From contig JAETXT010000012.1 of assembly GCA_019188255.1 (NCBI GenBank), positions 1,364,001 to 1,428,000 on the forward strand: a DNA stretch of 64,000 bases. The letters run 5' to 3'. The notes below the pieces were generated by a model, which saw nothing but the letters and a program-made list of their open reading frames with translations, made no database searches and was not told the DNA's origin. This document shows positions 43,738 to 55,900 of the stretch, piece after piece (the first letter of the stretch is position 1; each line of letters begins with the position of its first letter). Made by a program: the position numbers and the translations under genes. Source of the DNA: Verticillium longisporum. Taxonomy: Eukaryota > Ascomycota > Sordariomycetes > Glomerellales > Plectosphaerellaceae.

Positions 43738-45294
43738 TCACTCTTCATCGCTCTCCTCATCCTCGTCATCTCCCTCTTCGGCCCTCCCTTGGCCCCACCC
43801 CATCCTCTTCCTCGTCCTCAGCATCCAGCTCCAGTGGCCCCAGGGATCCTCCGCTAGCATCTTCATCTGCACCACATCCCCGTGCCCCTCCCACTGGCTC
43901 GCGATGCCGTGCTCGATGGCCAGCCTGGCGTACCCCGGCGCCGCCCTCGCGTCCCCGACGTCGTTCCTCTCATTGGCCGCGAGCGTGTACCCCTCTGCCA
44001 GGGTGCCCCAGACGCGCTCCTGCTCGTAGAGGCTGACGAGCAACTCGGCCATGGCCGGGGTCGCGCGCGACGACGCCCGGTAGTCGGCGAGCTCGGCGCG
44101 CAGGGACACCATTTGCGCGATGCGCTCGTCCGAGGCCACGGTGTGCGGGTGGGGGAGCGTGCAGATCGGACAGGTGCAGTCGAAGCCCCAGTTTGCGCTG
44201 AGGCGGGCGCGACGGGCGTCGCGGGCCTGGAGGGGGCTTGGAGGGCGTTAGCATGGCGTTGTCTATTTCTCTTCTGGGCATGATTGTGGTCTTACTCAAT
44301 GTAGGAGAGGGTGAGCTCCTCGCCTGGCAGAATGTCGCGAATGGCCGTGGTGCGCTGGGTCAGCGTGGAGGGGTCGAAGCGGTAGTCGACGTTGGGGCGA
44401 CAGTCGTGGTTCATCCGCGCGGCTTCATGGGGTGTTAGAACAAGACTCGGACGCGTCAAAGGGGGAGGTGCTCGGCTCGCTAGGCCAAGGGCAATCCCAC
44501 TCACTCTCTACAAAGGCGGCGAAGAACTCATCGTCGCGAACGCCATCGTCCGTATCGACATCGAACGAATTCGTCGCCATGACGCGCTCCACGAGCTCGT
44601 CGAACCCGACGTCTCCACCATGCACGCCGGGCGACATCTCCATGAATCGATCGCGATGCCGCGCCGGCAGCCCCCGGATGGCGTCACCCTGCAGTCTGCG
44701 CATCTCGTCCCGCGGCACGGCTCCAAAGGCGGCGTAATCGATGAGCAGTGAGACGGTCTCCTGGAGGATAATCTCGCCGCGGACGATACGCTCCGTGGCC
44801 ACGGCGCCGAGGTCCTTGCCCGGGATGGGCACAATCTTGTACTTTGCGTTCTGGACATTGATGGGCTTGTGGGAGCCCGCGTGGACGAGAGGGTCGTCGG
44901 TCGCGTCGGCGAGGAGGGCCACGGCGCGGGCGAGGTGCGCGGCGCGCAGGTTGTCTGTGATTATGGCTGTGCCTTTGCCATTGGCGACGCGGGACGAGGT
45001 ATAGACGCAAAAGTCCGAGTTCAAGGTCAAATTATGATAGCAGTTGGTCGGGGTCTGAGACCAGGGGTTGGAGCCAGCATCTTCGGCGCCTCCGAGCACC
45101 TTTTCAGAAGATAGCTGCTGCTTGTCTGAAGCGACGGCGGCATGGCGTGTTGTGCAGATTGGAAGAGGCTCATGAGCGGCGAGGAGCTGTGAAGAGAGAC
45201 ACACACCACTGGCCGTATCAGGTTTGTTCGATATCGACTCTCGTACTGCTTGGGAGGTGACAATGTAAAAAGGGAACAGCAATTGGGACTTCAT
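43738..45294 (-). CDS. SET domain (SMYD-like) lysine methyltransferase-like protein
   Basis: Three exons: 45294-44505, 44422-44296 and 44236-43738, with introns of 82 and 59 bp, giving 471 residues. The second acceptor is AAG at 44237-44238. The nearer CAG acceptor would put the post-SET cysteines out of frame. The SET domain spans roughly residues 150-306. It starts with KYKIVPIPGKDLGAVATERI and contains the cofactor/catalytic signatures NHDCRPN (268-274) and GEELTLSY (297-304). A post-SET zinc site, C326-x-C328-x2-C331, follows in WGFDCTCPIC. The C-terminus is helical and ends in an acidic tail rich in E/D. The N-terminal 60 residues are hydrophobic at the start (MKSQLLFPFY) and could be a signal or anchor, which would be unusual for this family. 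Such proteins methylate histone or non-histone lysines using S-adenosylmethionine; the substrate here is unknown. Confidence 0.9.
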
Positions 45295-46000
45295 GATGAG
45301 CTGATGTGGTCAGACCAGTGATGGCAATAGATAGGTGGGATAGAAGTACAGCCCCGGATCCCAGAAACGACTGGACTATGGGCATATATCTTCAAGCACT
45401 GAGGAGCTTAAGGTTCCGCTTGAGAAGCTCCTGAATGGACCCTTGGTCCAGAAAACGTTTGAAGCTCTCAGATGCCAAGGCCAGGGTTCAGGGGTTCATC
45501 ATGATTCAATCGTCCATCCTTGGCCACGACTGCGTTTGACGAAGCGGCAGTCAGCTGTGCGTGCCCAACGTGTACTAAATTCGGAGCACTGTATTCTGGG
45601 CCTTGCAGCCGGGTCAAGACGTTTGGGCTCGAATCCGTGTTTGGGGTCGTGCGTGTATCAGATTTGTTACATCAGATCCTCCAAGGGTGTGGGGGAGGGG
45701 CCTGATCGCTCTGTCCCTCCAGCTGGCGAAGTGACAAATGACCATGGTTTTTAGTTGGTGCAGCAAGTGATCTGCGCCAATGTTGTTTATTTCTCTCTTT
45801 TCCTGATAAATGCCACAAGGCCTTGTTCGCCCGGCTCAGGATACAGGACGCCGGAGTACAAAGGCCGATCACACCTGGGGGCCGGCCCTTCAGGTTCGCC
45901 CGATGTGGGGCAGCTCCCCCGTGTTAACCTCCAGTTGAGATGCTTCATCTATCGACCTACGCACCTAATGAGGCAAGGTGGGGAAGGTGAACACATCATC
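45295..46000. other. Intergenic region upstream of SET gene
   Basis: Holds the promoter of the SET gene (left part) and the 3' end of the leftward sulfatase gene. No other gene was seen. Confidence 0.6.
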
Positions 46001-47680
46001 TTACCGCGGAGTTCTCGCTTCCCACTGCTCTCTCGGCGTTTTCCCTGCGAGCACTTCTGGAAACCTGGGGTCTTTCTTCCACGGCACAAAGTCGCTGGTG
46101 CTCATCATCCACCGCAGAATGACCGCCTCCATCTTTCGCCTCACCTCGACATACTCAGCTTCCTCCGCCAGGTTGTGGAGCTCGCCCACATCCCTTTCTC
46201 GATCGTACAGCTCGGGTGGTTCATACAACCGATAGACGTATGTCCATTTCCTGTCCCGACAAGCTACGGCTCTTCCCACTACTTCCGTGTCGTCGTGTTG
46301 GAGTGCCGCTTTAATGTCGTAGGGGTAGCCAGCCTGCTCCAAAAGAGGTTCCTCACTTGAGAGGAAGCCTCCTTCAGAGAAAGCGTACTTCCTATGTTCT
46401 GCAGACGATTCGTCATCACCGTCACCGCCGCTTCTGGCTGTGAAGGTGAGAAGCTCCGCCATGGATCGCCCACAATGTGGAAAGTGCTCTGGTATTCCGC
46501 TGAATTGGAACAAGGTTGGCATCAGGTCGACCATCTCTGTCATGCCCTCGTACACGACACCACTCGGCAGACCACAGCCCCCAACAATCAAGGGCTCATG
46601 TGTGAGACTGTCGGACACGCCCGAGGGCCACTTCTCCACAAGTCCATGGTCGCCGAGGTACTCGCCATGGTCTGTGAAAAACATGGTTATCGTGTTGTCC
46701 CAGTGGCCAAGAGCTTTCGTCTTCTCCATTAATTTGCCAAATTGGTCGTCAAGACGAGATATCATGCCGTAGTAGGTCGCCTTTATCTCGGCCCAAATCT
46801 CGGGCGTTGCGCGACTCGTCCCGTACTTTTCACGGATGATCTTCATGTATTGTGGCTCGTGACCAGTCTGGAAGGTCTATCAGTAACGGTGACAAGGCTG
46901 CTGGCGCGATACTGACCTTATCCTCTGGGCTGCTGGGTGGCGGCATCTCACTGCGATCGTACATGGAAAAGTACGGTTCCTCCACCATGAACGGCAAATG
47001 GGGGAACATCAACGGCATGAACAACAACCAGGGGCCTTCGGGAGGCCTTTCCAGCCACTTGAGCGCAGAACGCACAACGGCGTCGTCATAGTCTTCTGCT
47101 TCCTTCGCGTCCCGGAGACCGCGATAGAAGAGCCGCTTGAAGATGTCTTCTTTGTTGCCGTCATCGTCCTTGAACGAGCCCCAGCGCGACGTGAACTCTG
47201 GCGTCTCGAGAAAGCCATATTCGTCGACAGAGAGCTCGGTAACTGTTGGCGCAAACATATCTCCGCGTGGCGCTAGGCAAGCTACGTGGTACCCGCCTCG
47301 TTCTTTGAGCGACCTGAACAGGTTGGGTTCCCAGGGCTTGATGAGATTCTCAAGCGAGCGGTGGCCGGCAACGTGGCTGTAGTTGCCAGTGAAGATGCTG
47401 CACCGCGACTGGGCACAAACCGAAGCCTGCACGAAGCAGTTTGTAAATCGCGTCCCTTCGGCGGCGAATTTGTCAATGTTGGGCGTTTTGACGTACTTTG
47501 TGGTGCGGATGTGAGCTCAGGCCAGAGGAAATGTGTCACCCAACTTACCTTGTTCCCACTGCAGCCTAGAGAATCGTAACGGAGCTGGTCAGGCATGAAT
47601 ATGATGTAGTTTGGTTTCTCGACCTTTAACCCACTAGGCCTGGCGGGCACCTCATGAGCTGGAGGGGTTGAATCGACCAT
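46001..47680 (-). CDS. Sulfatase (type I, formylglycine-dependent)
   Basis: Three exons: 47680-47549, 47495-46917 and 46876-46001, with phase-0 introns of 53 and 40 bp, giving 528 residues. The alkaline-phosphatase-like sulfatase fold is clear. An N-terminal NYIIFMPDQLRYDSLG block carries the first metal-binding Asp (D31). C71 in SVCAQSRCS is the cysteine converted to formylglycine (C-x-x-S-R). TDHGEYLGDHG is the C-terminal metal site, and VDLMPTLF is a conserved late motif. There is no signal peptide, so it is probably cytosolic, as in choline-sulfatase-type enzymes. It hydrolyses a sulfate ester, releasing sulfate. The substrate cannot be told from sequence, and activity would need a formylglycine-forming system or the anaerobic-type equivalent. 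The 40-bp second intron is at the lower limit for fungi but restores the frame exactly. Confidence 0.93.
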
Positions 47681-49429
47681 AGCGTGGCGTTGAGGTCATG
47701 CACCTTGCGGACCCGAGAATGGGGCTGCAGACCGTGTGCTATAAGTAATGTCTTCCGTCTGATCGAATAAAACTTCAGAGGACCAAGCTTGCGATGATAC
47801 GCTGGATGCAACAAAGATAGAGGGAGGCCTCTACTTGAGCTTCTGGCGGATTGCTGGAAAGGGGTTGTATTGGAGATTAAGTGGATTGCCCGCGCCATTT
47901 CAAGCCTCTTCTAATCAATCCAGGTTCCCGGTCGACGTTTCCGACGGCTGGCCACAGCTTCAAATAAACAACTTGGCACTGGTCTGTCGCTGACGAGCTT
48001 ACACGACATGTCGGGGGGAGGGGTGGCTATTCTCGCTGCTGATGTCAATCGACCCACGTCGACCGTGATACGACCCCAGCGAGAAGCTAATCTGGAACAT
48101 TCTCGTTGGAGCCTGGGGTTGCTTAGAGTCTTGGGGTCTCGGACGAGTCGTCTGCTTCTTACTCAATGGAGGGCACTGACGTCGTATGTTCATGTCTGGC
48201 TTGACCATGTTCGCTCGTTACCCGACCTGTCGCCCGAAAATCGACGCCCCTCCCCCGATGTCCTGGTTCAAGCAAAGTGGCAAAGCTGTTCTTTTCGCCT
48301 GCGGTGGCTACAAGGGAGGCCTGGGAGGGCTATGTCGCACCCTCCAAGGCGCTACTGCACACCGTTACCCGTGCCTCGTCGGGCATCGAGAAGGATTCAT
48401 TGGTCGGTGACGCCTGACGACCAACAACTCGCCAACCCCGTGTGAGGAGCCGGGTTTCTCAGCTTACCTGGTAGTTGGTACGCGAGATTGGCTGTGGCTG
48501 AACCCCTCGACGCTGAGGCAGGGCCCAAAAGAATGTTCTTATTGGGGGATCGTTGTGATCCTCACCGCGAGTCCCAGGGATGACTAGATGTCCCAGCTGC
48601 CACCAGCTGCTGACGGTGTCCGATGAGGCGGATTTCAGGGGTAATGTGCATGAAGAATGCGCCGTTGGGACGAAGACGAGAGCCTTACTTGATGTCCTCG
48701 GTCTTGCCGAAGCTGCCGACGCGCCGCGGACGTCTCTACATCGCCATAAAGCTGAAAGAGTCTGATGATGCGCGCCTTAGCCTGGTCTGTTGCCTATGCT
48801 TGTTCAGCTTTGATGGCCAACTATGACCAGCAAAGCATTTTGATGACTCGAAGAACTGAAAGTCTTTCAGCAACAAGATTTTCTGAATCCTGTTCGTTGG
48901 ATTTGGATCGCCGAATTTCAAACGTGCCCGGAATTAGTTCATGAGTTGTGTGCACTACACTGTTTGCTTTTTTGCTTTGTGATCATGATCAGCGGTCAAT
49001 GAGTAGCGAAACAAGGAAAATGACCAGGAGTTGGGAATGATCAAGTTTAAGCTGGGGTTGTCACGAGATGGCCCAGCATTGGGACCTGACTGATAAGGTC
49101 ACAAATTTATCGATAAGATATCTACTTAGCGATAGAGAAAGCTGCTGCGGGGGCACGCGACCCTTTAATTGCTAGTGCGGGGGGCTCAAGTTCTAGACCA
49201 TGAGCTGTGCCGCATCTAAACGGCGGGGCGGGGCTCTCAACGGGGGAGTACGATGACGAAACTCCGGAGCCTCCCCTCGTTCACGCGCCCAGGTTTCGGT
49301 AGCCATCTCGCAATAGAACCCTGCCCGTTCTCAGTACCTCGCTCGTTAGGAATCCCACTGTGCATGCTGACACTGACCGAACTGCGATTAAACTCCGACT
49401 TCAAACCGATGAGCTGATCCATCTCAACA
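47681..49429. other. Divergent intergenic region
   Basis: Contains the promoters of the sulfatase (minus) and the Ybp1-type gene (plus). Frames at 48008-48445 and elsewhere have no domain or splice support. No RNA gene was recognised. Confidence 0.55.
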
Positions 49430-51274
49430 ATGGCATCCGACAAGAATCCCATCGACGCCCTGAAAGAGTCCAAGCCCCCGGCAACCGATCCATTCACATA
49501 CCTCACGATCATCGGCGAGGTCATCTCTCCCCAAGTCCTCCCGACACTACATGAAATTCTCCAAGATGCCAAACTCACACAAGAGATTGGCTGGGACTTG
49601 GTCGAGATCTTGATAGCTGTGGAAGGAAGCGAGCAGTGCCTGCAGACGATTGCGCAACTGGGCAACCCGCGCGAGGTCATCATCAAGATACTCGAGGTCC
49701 TGGGCGATCTCAGTGGCGATGGAGATGATACTAGTGATAGGACCTCAGCGAACAAGTTTGTGGCCCTCCTGGGCATGCTCGGGATCCTCCACAAGCGATT
49801 ATCGGTCAAATACCCCTCGCGCTTCTTGCACTCGACGCTGCAAGCCATCTATCGTGCCTACCGACCTGTCAGCCCAGAGGTCACGGCTCCTATCATCACC
49901 TTTGCCCGCTCCCAGTCTGCAGAGAAGCGTCCGCCTCTCCCTACGCGCAAGTCCAGCACCGCACTCGACACTACCTTTGGGAAGTCCGACGCGAGCAAGA
50001 ACGCGCCCGATCCAGAGGCTGAGAAGACGGACGAGACTGCACCATCCGAGCCTGACCTGGTGAAGAGGCTTCTCCAATCATTTATGATCACCATCATTGA
50101 GGCGTACGTCAACAGCAACAATTTAGAATGGGCGTCCAGACTTCTGGAGTATTACAACCCGGAGAGAATTGTCGCTAGGAGGAGCATCATGAAAGCCTTC
50201 AAAGAGACCGAAGAATTGTTGCAACGTGACGCTTTGATCGGACAGCTCGCAGTAAGGGTAACACCCAGCTCTTCGAAGCTCCTGCTGACCACTTCTTAGG
50301 GTGTCGCCAGAGACTTGGGCCTCACGGGAATCCAGTCTCTTTCGCTCGAAGCAGTCTTCGAGGAACCTCTGATCGTCAATCCTTTGGCTGCCGACCTGGA
50401 TGATCTGGACAGTCCAAGCAAGGTCAAGCTCTCCACAGGAGGCGTGTGGTGCCTCATAGCATACTGGCTATTCTCGTCGGAGGTCTTCGAAACGAACCAC
50501 GACCAAATCCAGATGACCATGCTGCCAGATCACCACAAGCTACTCCAGCGCTTCGTCGGCAACGAACCCCAGGAGCAGATCAGCAGCAATCAGGGCACTG
50601 CCGAAGCCCTCCTCGTCATGGGCCTCTGGCTCGACAACGCCAAACGCATCTCCGGGCAAGGGGCAACGCCAGCCGACTTCATGCCGTACCACCATCTTCT
50701 CACCATCATCGCCGCCTTCCACCCATCGTTAAACTCTCGCAACGTAGCAAACACGCTGGCGGGCCTCGTATTGCACGCCGATCCGGACGACGAAGGACGA
50801 CTCAAGATACTCGAGGATCTCCTCGAGAACTGCATCTTCTCAGCTTTGCAGGCATCGGCGGTCTCGTGGCTCAGAGAAGAAATCATAATCGCACATAAGA
50901 CGAAAGCAACAAACGCCTTCTCAGGGCCTGAAGCGCTAGACTCGCTTCAGTATCTGTTGTTCCCCAGCCTGGCGCAACTCAAGGAACAGGACGTCGCCTC
51001 GCAGTGGGATTTCTGGGCGCAAAACCACCCGTATCACCTCCAGGTGGCCAACTTCTTATACTTTTTGTTCAAGGGACAGGATTTCAAGCACCTCGTTCCC
51101 GCTGGCATGGGCGCTGCCATTGAGCAGCGCTACGTCGAGCCGTTGTTGCAGACTTCCAAGAAGCTCCGCGAGGCTATCGACAAAGGCGAGATTGATGACC
51201 AGGGGCTAGGCAACGAGGCTGTGATGCAGCTAGACGTCCTCGGCCTCAACCTAGACGGACTGTCACTGTCGTAA
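49430..51274 (+). CDS. Ybp1/Alf4/glomulin-type protein (DUF1760)
   Basis: Two exons, 49430-50251 and 50300-51274, joined in phase 0 over a 48-bp intron (50252-50299; GTAAGG donor, CTGAC branch site, TTCTTAG acceptor), giving 598 residues. The sequence is all-helical with HEAT/ARM-like character throughout. A short charged, disordered insert lies at about 165-215. Family features include TYLTIIGEVISPQVLPTLHEILQD near the N-terminus and the LLQSFMITIIEAYV helix. Yeast Ybp1/Ybp2 of this family assist oxidation of the Yap1 transcription factor by peroxide and act at kinetochores. Plant Alf4 and animal glomulin inhibit cullin-RING ligases by binding Rbx1. Which role applies here is unknown. The ATG at 49430 opens the frame in a CAACA leader context. 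Confidence 0.88.
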
Positions 51275-52985
51275 GGCTGTGGTATGGTACGCCGCGGACT
51301 CAGAGGCGTATCGACTTACAGCACGTCACCAAGCAGATCGCCACCGATCTGGCACTAATGCCTCCCGACATGTGGCAGCTTCGGTGTGACCAAGCCAGAG
51401 TTGTTCACGCGACACTCGGGCTCATGACTTTTCACGATTGATGGCACATTTGACATGACTGGCAGTAGCGGCTGCGGTTGGCCGATCCAGCCAAGGCGGG
51501 TGGGACGGCAGAATGGAAAGGGGTTGCACTAGGTACGACCGAGACGGGTGGGGTTTGGCAGCGATGTATCGCGCGAGTTGGGCAACGGCATCTGGATCTT
51601 GTTTTGGAAGCAAGCGGGTCATCACACGGCTCGCGACATGGTACTACCGGTGTAGCAATGAAATGCATGAGGATTAAATGTGGTAGGCCGGCCACGAGAA
51701 ATCTTGATTTGCGTGAGACTGTATCCCATGATGTGACTGATCTCTCGTAGAGGATTGGCCGTGACGCGTTGTGGCGTGACTGCCGTCTTCACTGCAGTCC
51801 GCCGCAGCAGGCCTAATCGGAGACAGTCCGAACCCAGAAGCAGGAGTAATTAAGCACCTATTGGTTCTTAGGTGCAATGCTCCAGCGTACTACGCTGGAG
51901 TACTGACAGGCTTGTTGGAAAGGGCCATGGCCAAGGTAGTTAAAACGTGTGATTTCCGACAATGACATGTGGCGTCTGGGGAAAGGTCGTAAGCTCCGGC
52001 AAGATCGGTCGCCCATCGATTCGAACCGCCCTGTTACTTTAGATAGGACTTTAGACCAAGACGCTTGGCTTGCGTTTGCGATAATGTCGGATGCAGCAGT
52101 GAAGTGTGAGACCTGGTGATTGAAGTGGGGCATTGGATCGGTGAAGATGAGATGGCGCCCCAGACGCCCCAGACCATGGTGACGAATCCTCAAATGTGGC
52201 TGTGCTCAAAGATCATGCTTGGGGGGGCGACAAGCCGCGAATGTGTTCGTCTGAGCCAGTAATGGATGGCTTGACGTGGCTTCAAAGGCACTCCGCGCCT
52301 CGGCGGATGAACAGCACAACGTAGCAGTGCTGGAGACAAAACCCCCGTCACGGTACTTGCTCACACTGAACGCTAAAGGTGGGGGAGAGTGCTCTACCTT
52401 ACGTGGAGAACGAATCAGTCCAGCACTGGGCGGACCCAGCAGGATAACATCCGCCGCCCGGGCCATTCCCTCCGGTAACGCCAGGGGCACATGCCCAAGC
52501 CATAGGGACCGTGGCCAGTAGGAGCACATTCCAGACCATAGATGGCAGGGGATCACCTTTCGCTAGCGCAGCCGCAGTTCGGGTAGTGATGTCATGGGCT
52601 GGGGTTTGGCATATTTTCAGTGCAAGCTTGCTTTAAGCCAACGCAAGGCCAGGTCCTGCTCTCGCCCGCGTCGGAAGCCGCGACCCCGATCAACGCCATT
52701 CAACCTGCCCTCAACAGTTTCCGTGTGATATTAGAGCCGACCCATCTACTGTACGCCTTGCGTGTTTGTCCCGTCGCTCCTCTGACTATATTCTTTACGA
52801 AAGAGCCTGGCACTGGTGACAACATGAATTGGTGACAACGTCCCGCACGCGACAGCATTGATTAGGTACTACACCAGCAAGCATCGGATAGCAAATATTT
52901 TACTGTCCCTCGTGGCAACATTATACACACGAACCTCGCAGCTTGAAACAAGAAAACGATTACAGCAACAGGGTCGACTATCATC
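51275..52985. other. Intergenic region
   Basis: Contains the 3' end of the Ybp1-type gene and the promoter and leader of the glycosyltransferase gene. No gene was supported. A GGTTCGAAT-like word at about 52,020 (minus) was examined as a tRNA B-box and rejected. Confidence 0.55.
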
Positions 52986-55900
52986 ATGCCTTGGGCACCT
53001 CCTATTGCAGATACAAAGGGCAGTTCTCCTGGGCCACAAGAGAAGAACAAGGTTCAAAATGGATCAGGCCACGACCAAGAGGACGAGTTTCTGCGAATAG
53101 AGAAGATCGTTCAGAATGGACACCCGCACAACGTCTTTAAAGATGAGGCCGACCGAATCATCTACCCTGGTGTCTTTCCCGAGGCGGTTCAGTCTCCCAT
53201 CTCAACATCGTCGCCACGTCCTAATTCCGATACCATTTCCCCGAACCCCGAAACAGCGTCGTCCAACATTCAAGCAAATCCCACCACCGCAGAACCTTCG
53301 GCGGCTACAGCAGCCAAGGTATCTACACAAGCCGATCCATCGGCCGCTCCTATCCGGCCCAGCGTTGACAAGAAGTGGCGCACCGATCTCCCCAGGCGCA
53401 CAGGAACAGGTGCAGCTCGAGCCTTCAGTTCTCGAAGAGCCCCGCGAAGGGCAGGCACCTCCTATATCAACAAAGCGAATGTGAACAATGGTCAACAATG
53501 GAACGATGCCGATGGCTCGGACTCTTCCAATTCGAGCTCGTCGTCTTCGTCCGAGGATGAAGACGAGACGCCTGGTGATGCACAACCACATCTGGAGCAC
53601 GCACAAGCCAGGAGAAATCAGCGTAGGCGTGAGATTGATCAATATCGCCGTTTCCATGTCGGCAACGACAACTACAAGACGAAGGGCAAAGTCAAGAAGG
53701 ATGGACGCCTGCGGATTTCAGTCAAGGAGACAGCGAACACTGGATATCTCGCAAAAGCTTTGGGTCATGCTGCTAAGAAGATCGTGGACCCGAAAGACAA
53801 GACCGAACCCGAGGAGGAAGCTGTTGACAGGCTTTCGACTGCTCCACCCTCTTCCGCTTCAACCATGACGGAAGCCCTCGGCCGCCGGCCGAATCTCAAC
53901 ATTGTCATTATGGTCATTGGATCTCGTGGAGATGCACAGCCGTTCCTAAAGATTGGCAAAGTGCTTAAAGAGTACGGCCACCGAGTTCGAATTGCAACAC
54001 ACCCTGCCTTCCGAGAATTTGTCGAGAAGGATTCGGGCTTGGAGTTTTTCTCGGTAGGAGGCGACCCGTCAGAGCTCATGGCCTTCATGGTCAAGAACCC
54101 TGGCATGATTCCCACACTTGAGGCAGTAAAAGCCGGTGACATTGGGAAGAGACGAGCTGCCATGGCGGAGATGTTTGAGGGTTTCTGGCGAGCTTGCATC
54201 AACGCTACCGATGACGAAAAGGACATTCACAACCTGAAAATGATGGGAGCAAAGGATCCGTTCGTTGCGGATGCCATTATTGCCAATCCGCCTAGCTTCG
54301 CCCACGTTCATTGCGCGGAAGCGCTCGGTATTCCTCTCCATCTTATGTTTACCTTTCCCTATACTCCGACACAAGCCTTTCCGCATCCACTGGCCAGCAT
54401 CAAAAGGTCAAATGTTGATCCTGGCTACACAAACTTCATCTCGTACCCTTTGGTCGAGATGATGGTCTGGCAGGGTCTGGGCGATCTCGTCAATGATTTC
54501 CGCACCAAAACGCTGAACCTCGACCCTGTCTCGACTCTTTGGGCGCCAGGTGCTTCTTATCGCCTGCATGTTCCTTTCACCTATCTCTGGAGTCCCGGCC
54601 TAGTACCCAAACCAAAGGATTGGGGCGACGAGATTGACGTTTCTGGGTTCGTCTTTCTCGACCTTGCGTCCACATTCACCCCTCCAAGCGACCTAGAAGA
54701 GTTTCTTGCGGAAGGCGATACGCCCATCTACATTGGATTTGGCTCGATTGTAGTCGACGATCCCGACAGATTTACCCAAATGATATTCGAAGCTGTTAAG
54801 CTGGCTGGTGTCAGGGTGTTGTTATCAAAGGGCTGGGGTGGATTAGGTGGTGAAGACGTGCCCGAGAACGCTTACATGCTCGAGAACACGCCACACGACT
54901 GGCTGTTTCCCCGAGTACAGGCATGCGTCATTCACGGTGGTGCTGGCACCACTGCGATGGCTCTCAAGTGCGGCAAACCAACCATGGTCGTGCCATTCTT
55001 TGGCGACCAGCATTTCTGGGGTAGCATGCTGGGAAGCTCCGGCGCCGGACCTGATCCTGTTCCCTACAAAAACCTCACAGCGGAGAAGCTAGCGGAAGGC
55101 ATTAAGTACTGTCTTACGGACGAAGCACGCGCCAAGGTGGGGGAGATCGCCAGAGACATCGAGCTGGAAGGCGACGGTGCCGCCAACGCGGTGCGATCTT
55201 TCCACCATCACCTCAACCTTTCCGGCGTCGATTCGATGCGATGCTCTATCCTCCCCGAACGAGTGGCTGTGTGGAAGTTAAAGAATAGTGATGTCAAGCT
55301 GAGTGCATTGGCCGCCGATATGGTTGTCGAGAGTGGCCAGGTGTCCTGGAGGAAATTGAGGCTCATCCGACACATGGAATGGAATGACTTTGAGGGACCA
55401 GGCGAGCCGGTGACCGGAATGGCCAGTTCAATCGTTACCAGTGTCGGCAATCTATTTGGCGGCGTTGGAAGCGTTCCTTATCGCATTGCCAAGACGTCGC
55501 ACAAGCGGAGCGAAAATAAGAAGAAGAGAGAGAAGCTTAAGGCCATGCGTGAGACGAGACGAAATCGCAAAGCCGCGGCTGCCGACGAGAAGCTGCAGAA
55601 CCACGCCACAGCCAAAGTCGAGGGGCCCAAGGGTACAGAAGTGACGGACTTTGAGACCGAGGAAACGACACCACCCAACGCGGCCCAAGCGGAAAGCCCT
55701 GCAATGGCGACAGAAGGCGACAAGTCAGAACGTACAGAAACCGAGGCAAAGGTGGACAGGAAATTACAGGAGCAAAAGCCTACCGGAATCACTGATCAAA
55801 ACGCACACCCGCACGAGACGAATGGCCAAACTCCAGAAGAAAAGGAGACGCCGAAACGCCCCTCCGCCCAAGGACGAGATACGACAAACACTATGAGCTC

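Noticed and set aside
52000..52100. GGTTCGAAT word on the minus strand, considered as a tRNA B-box
   Set aside because: The T-arm and acceptor stem do not pair and no A-box lies at the right distance.
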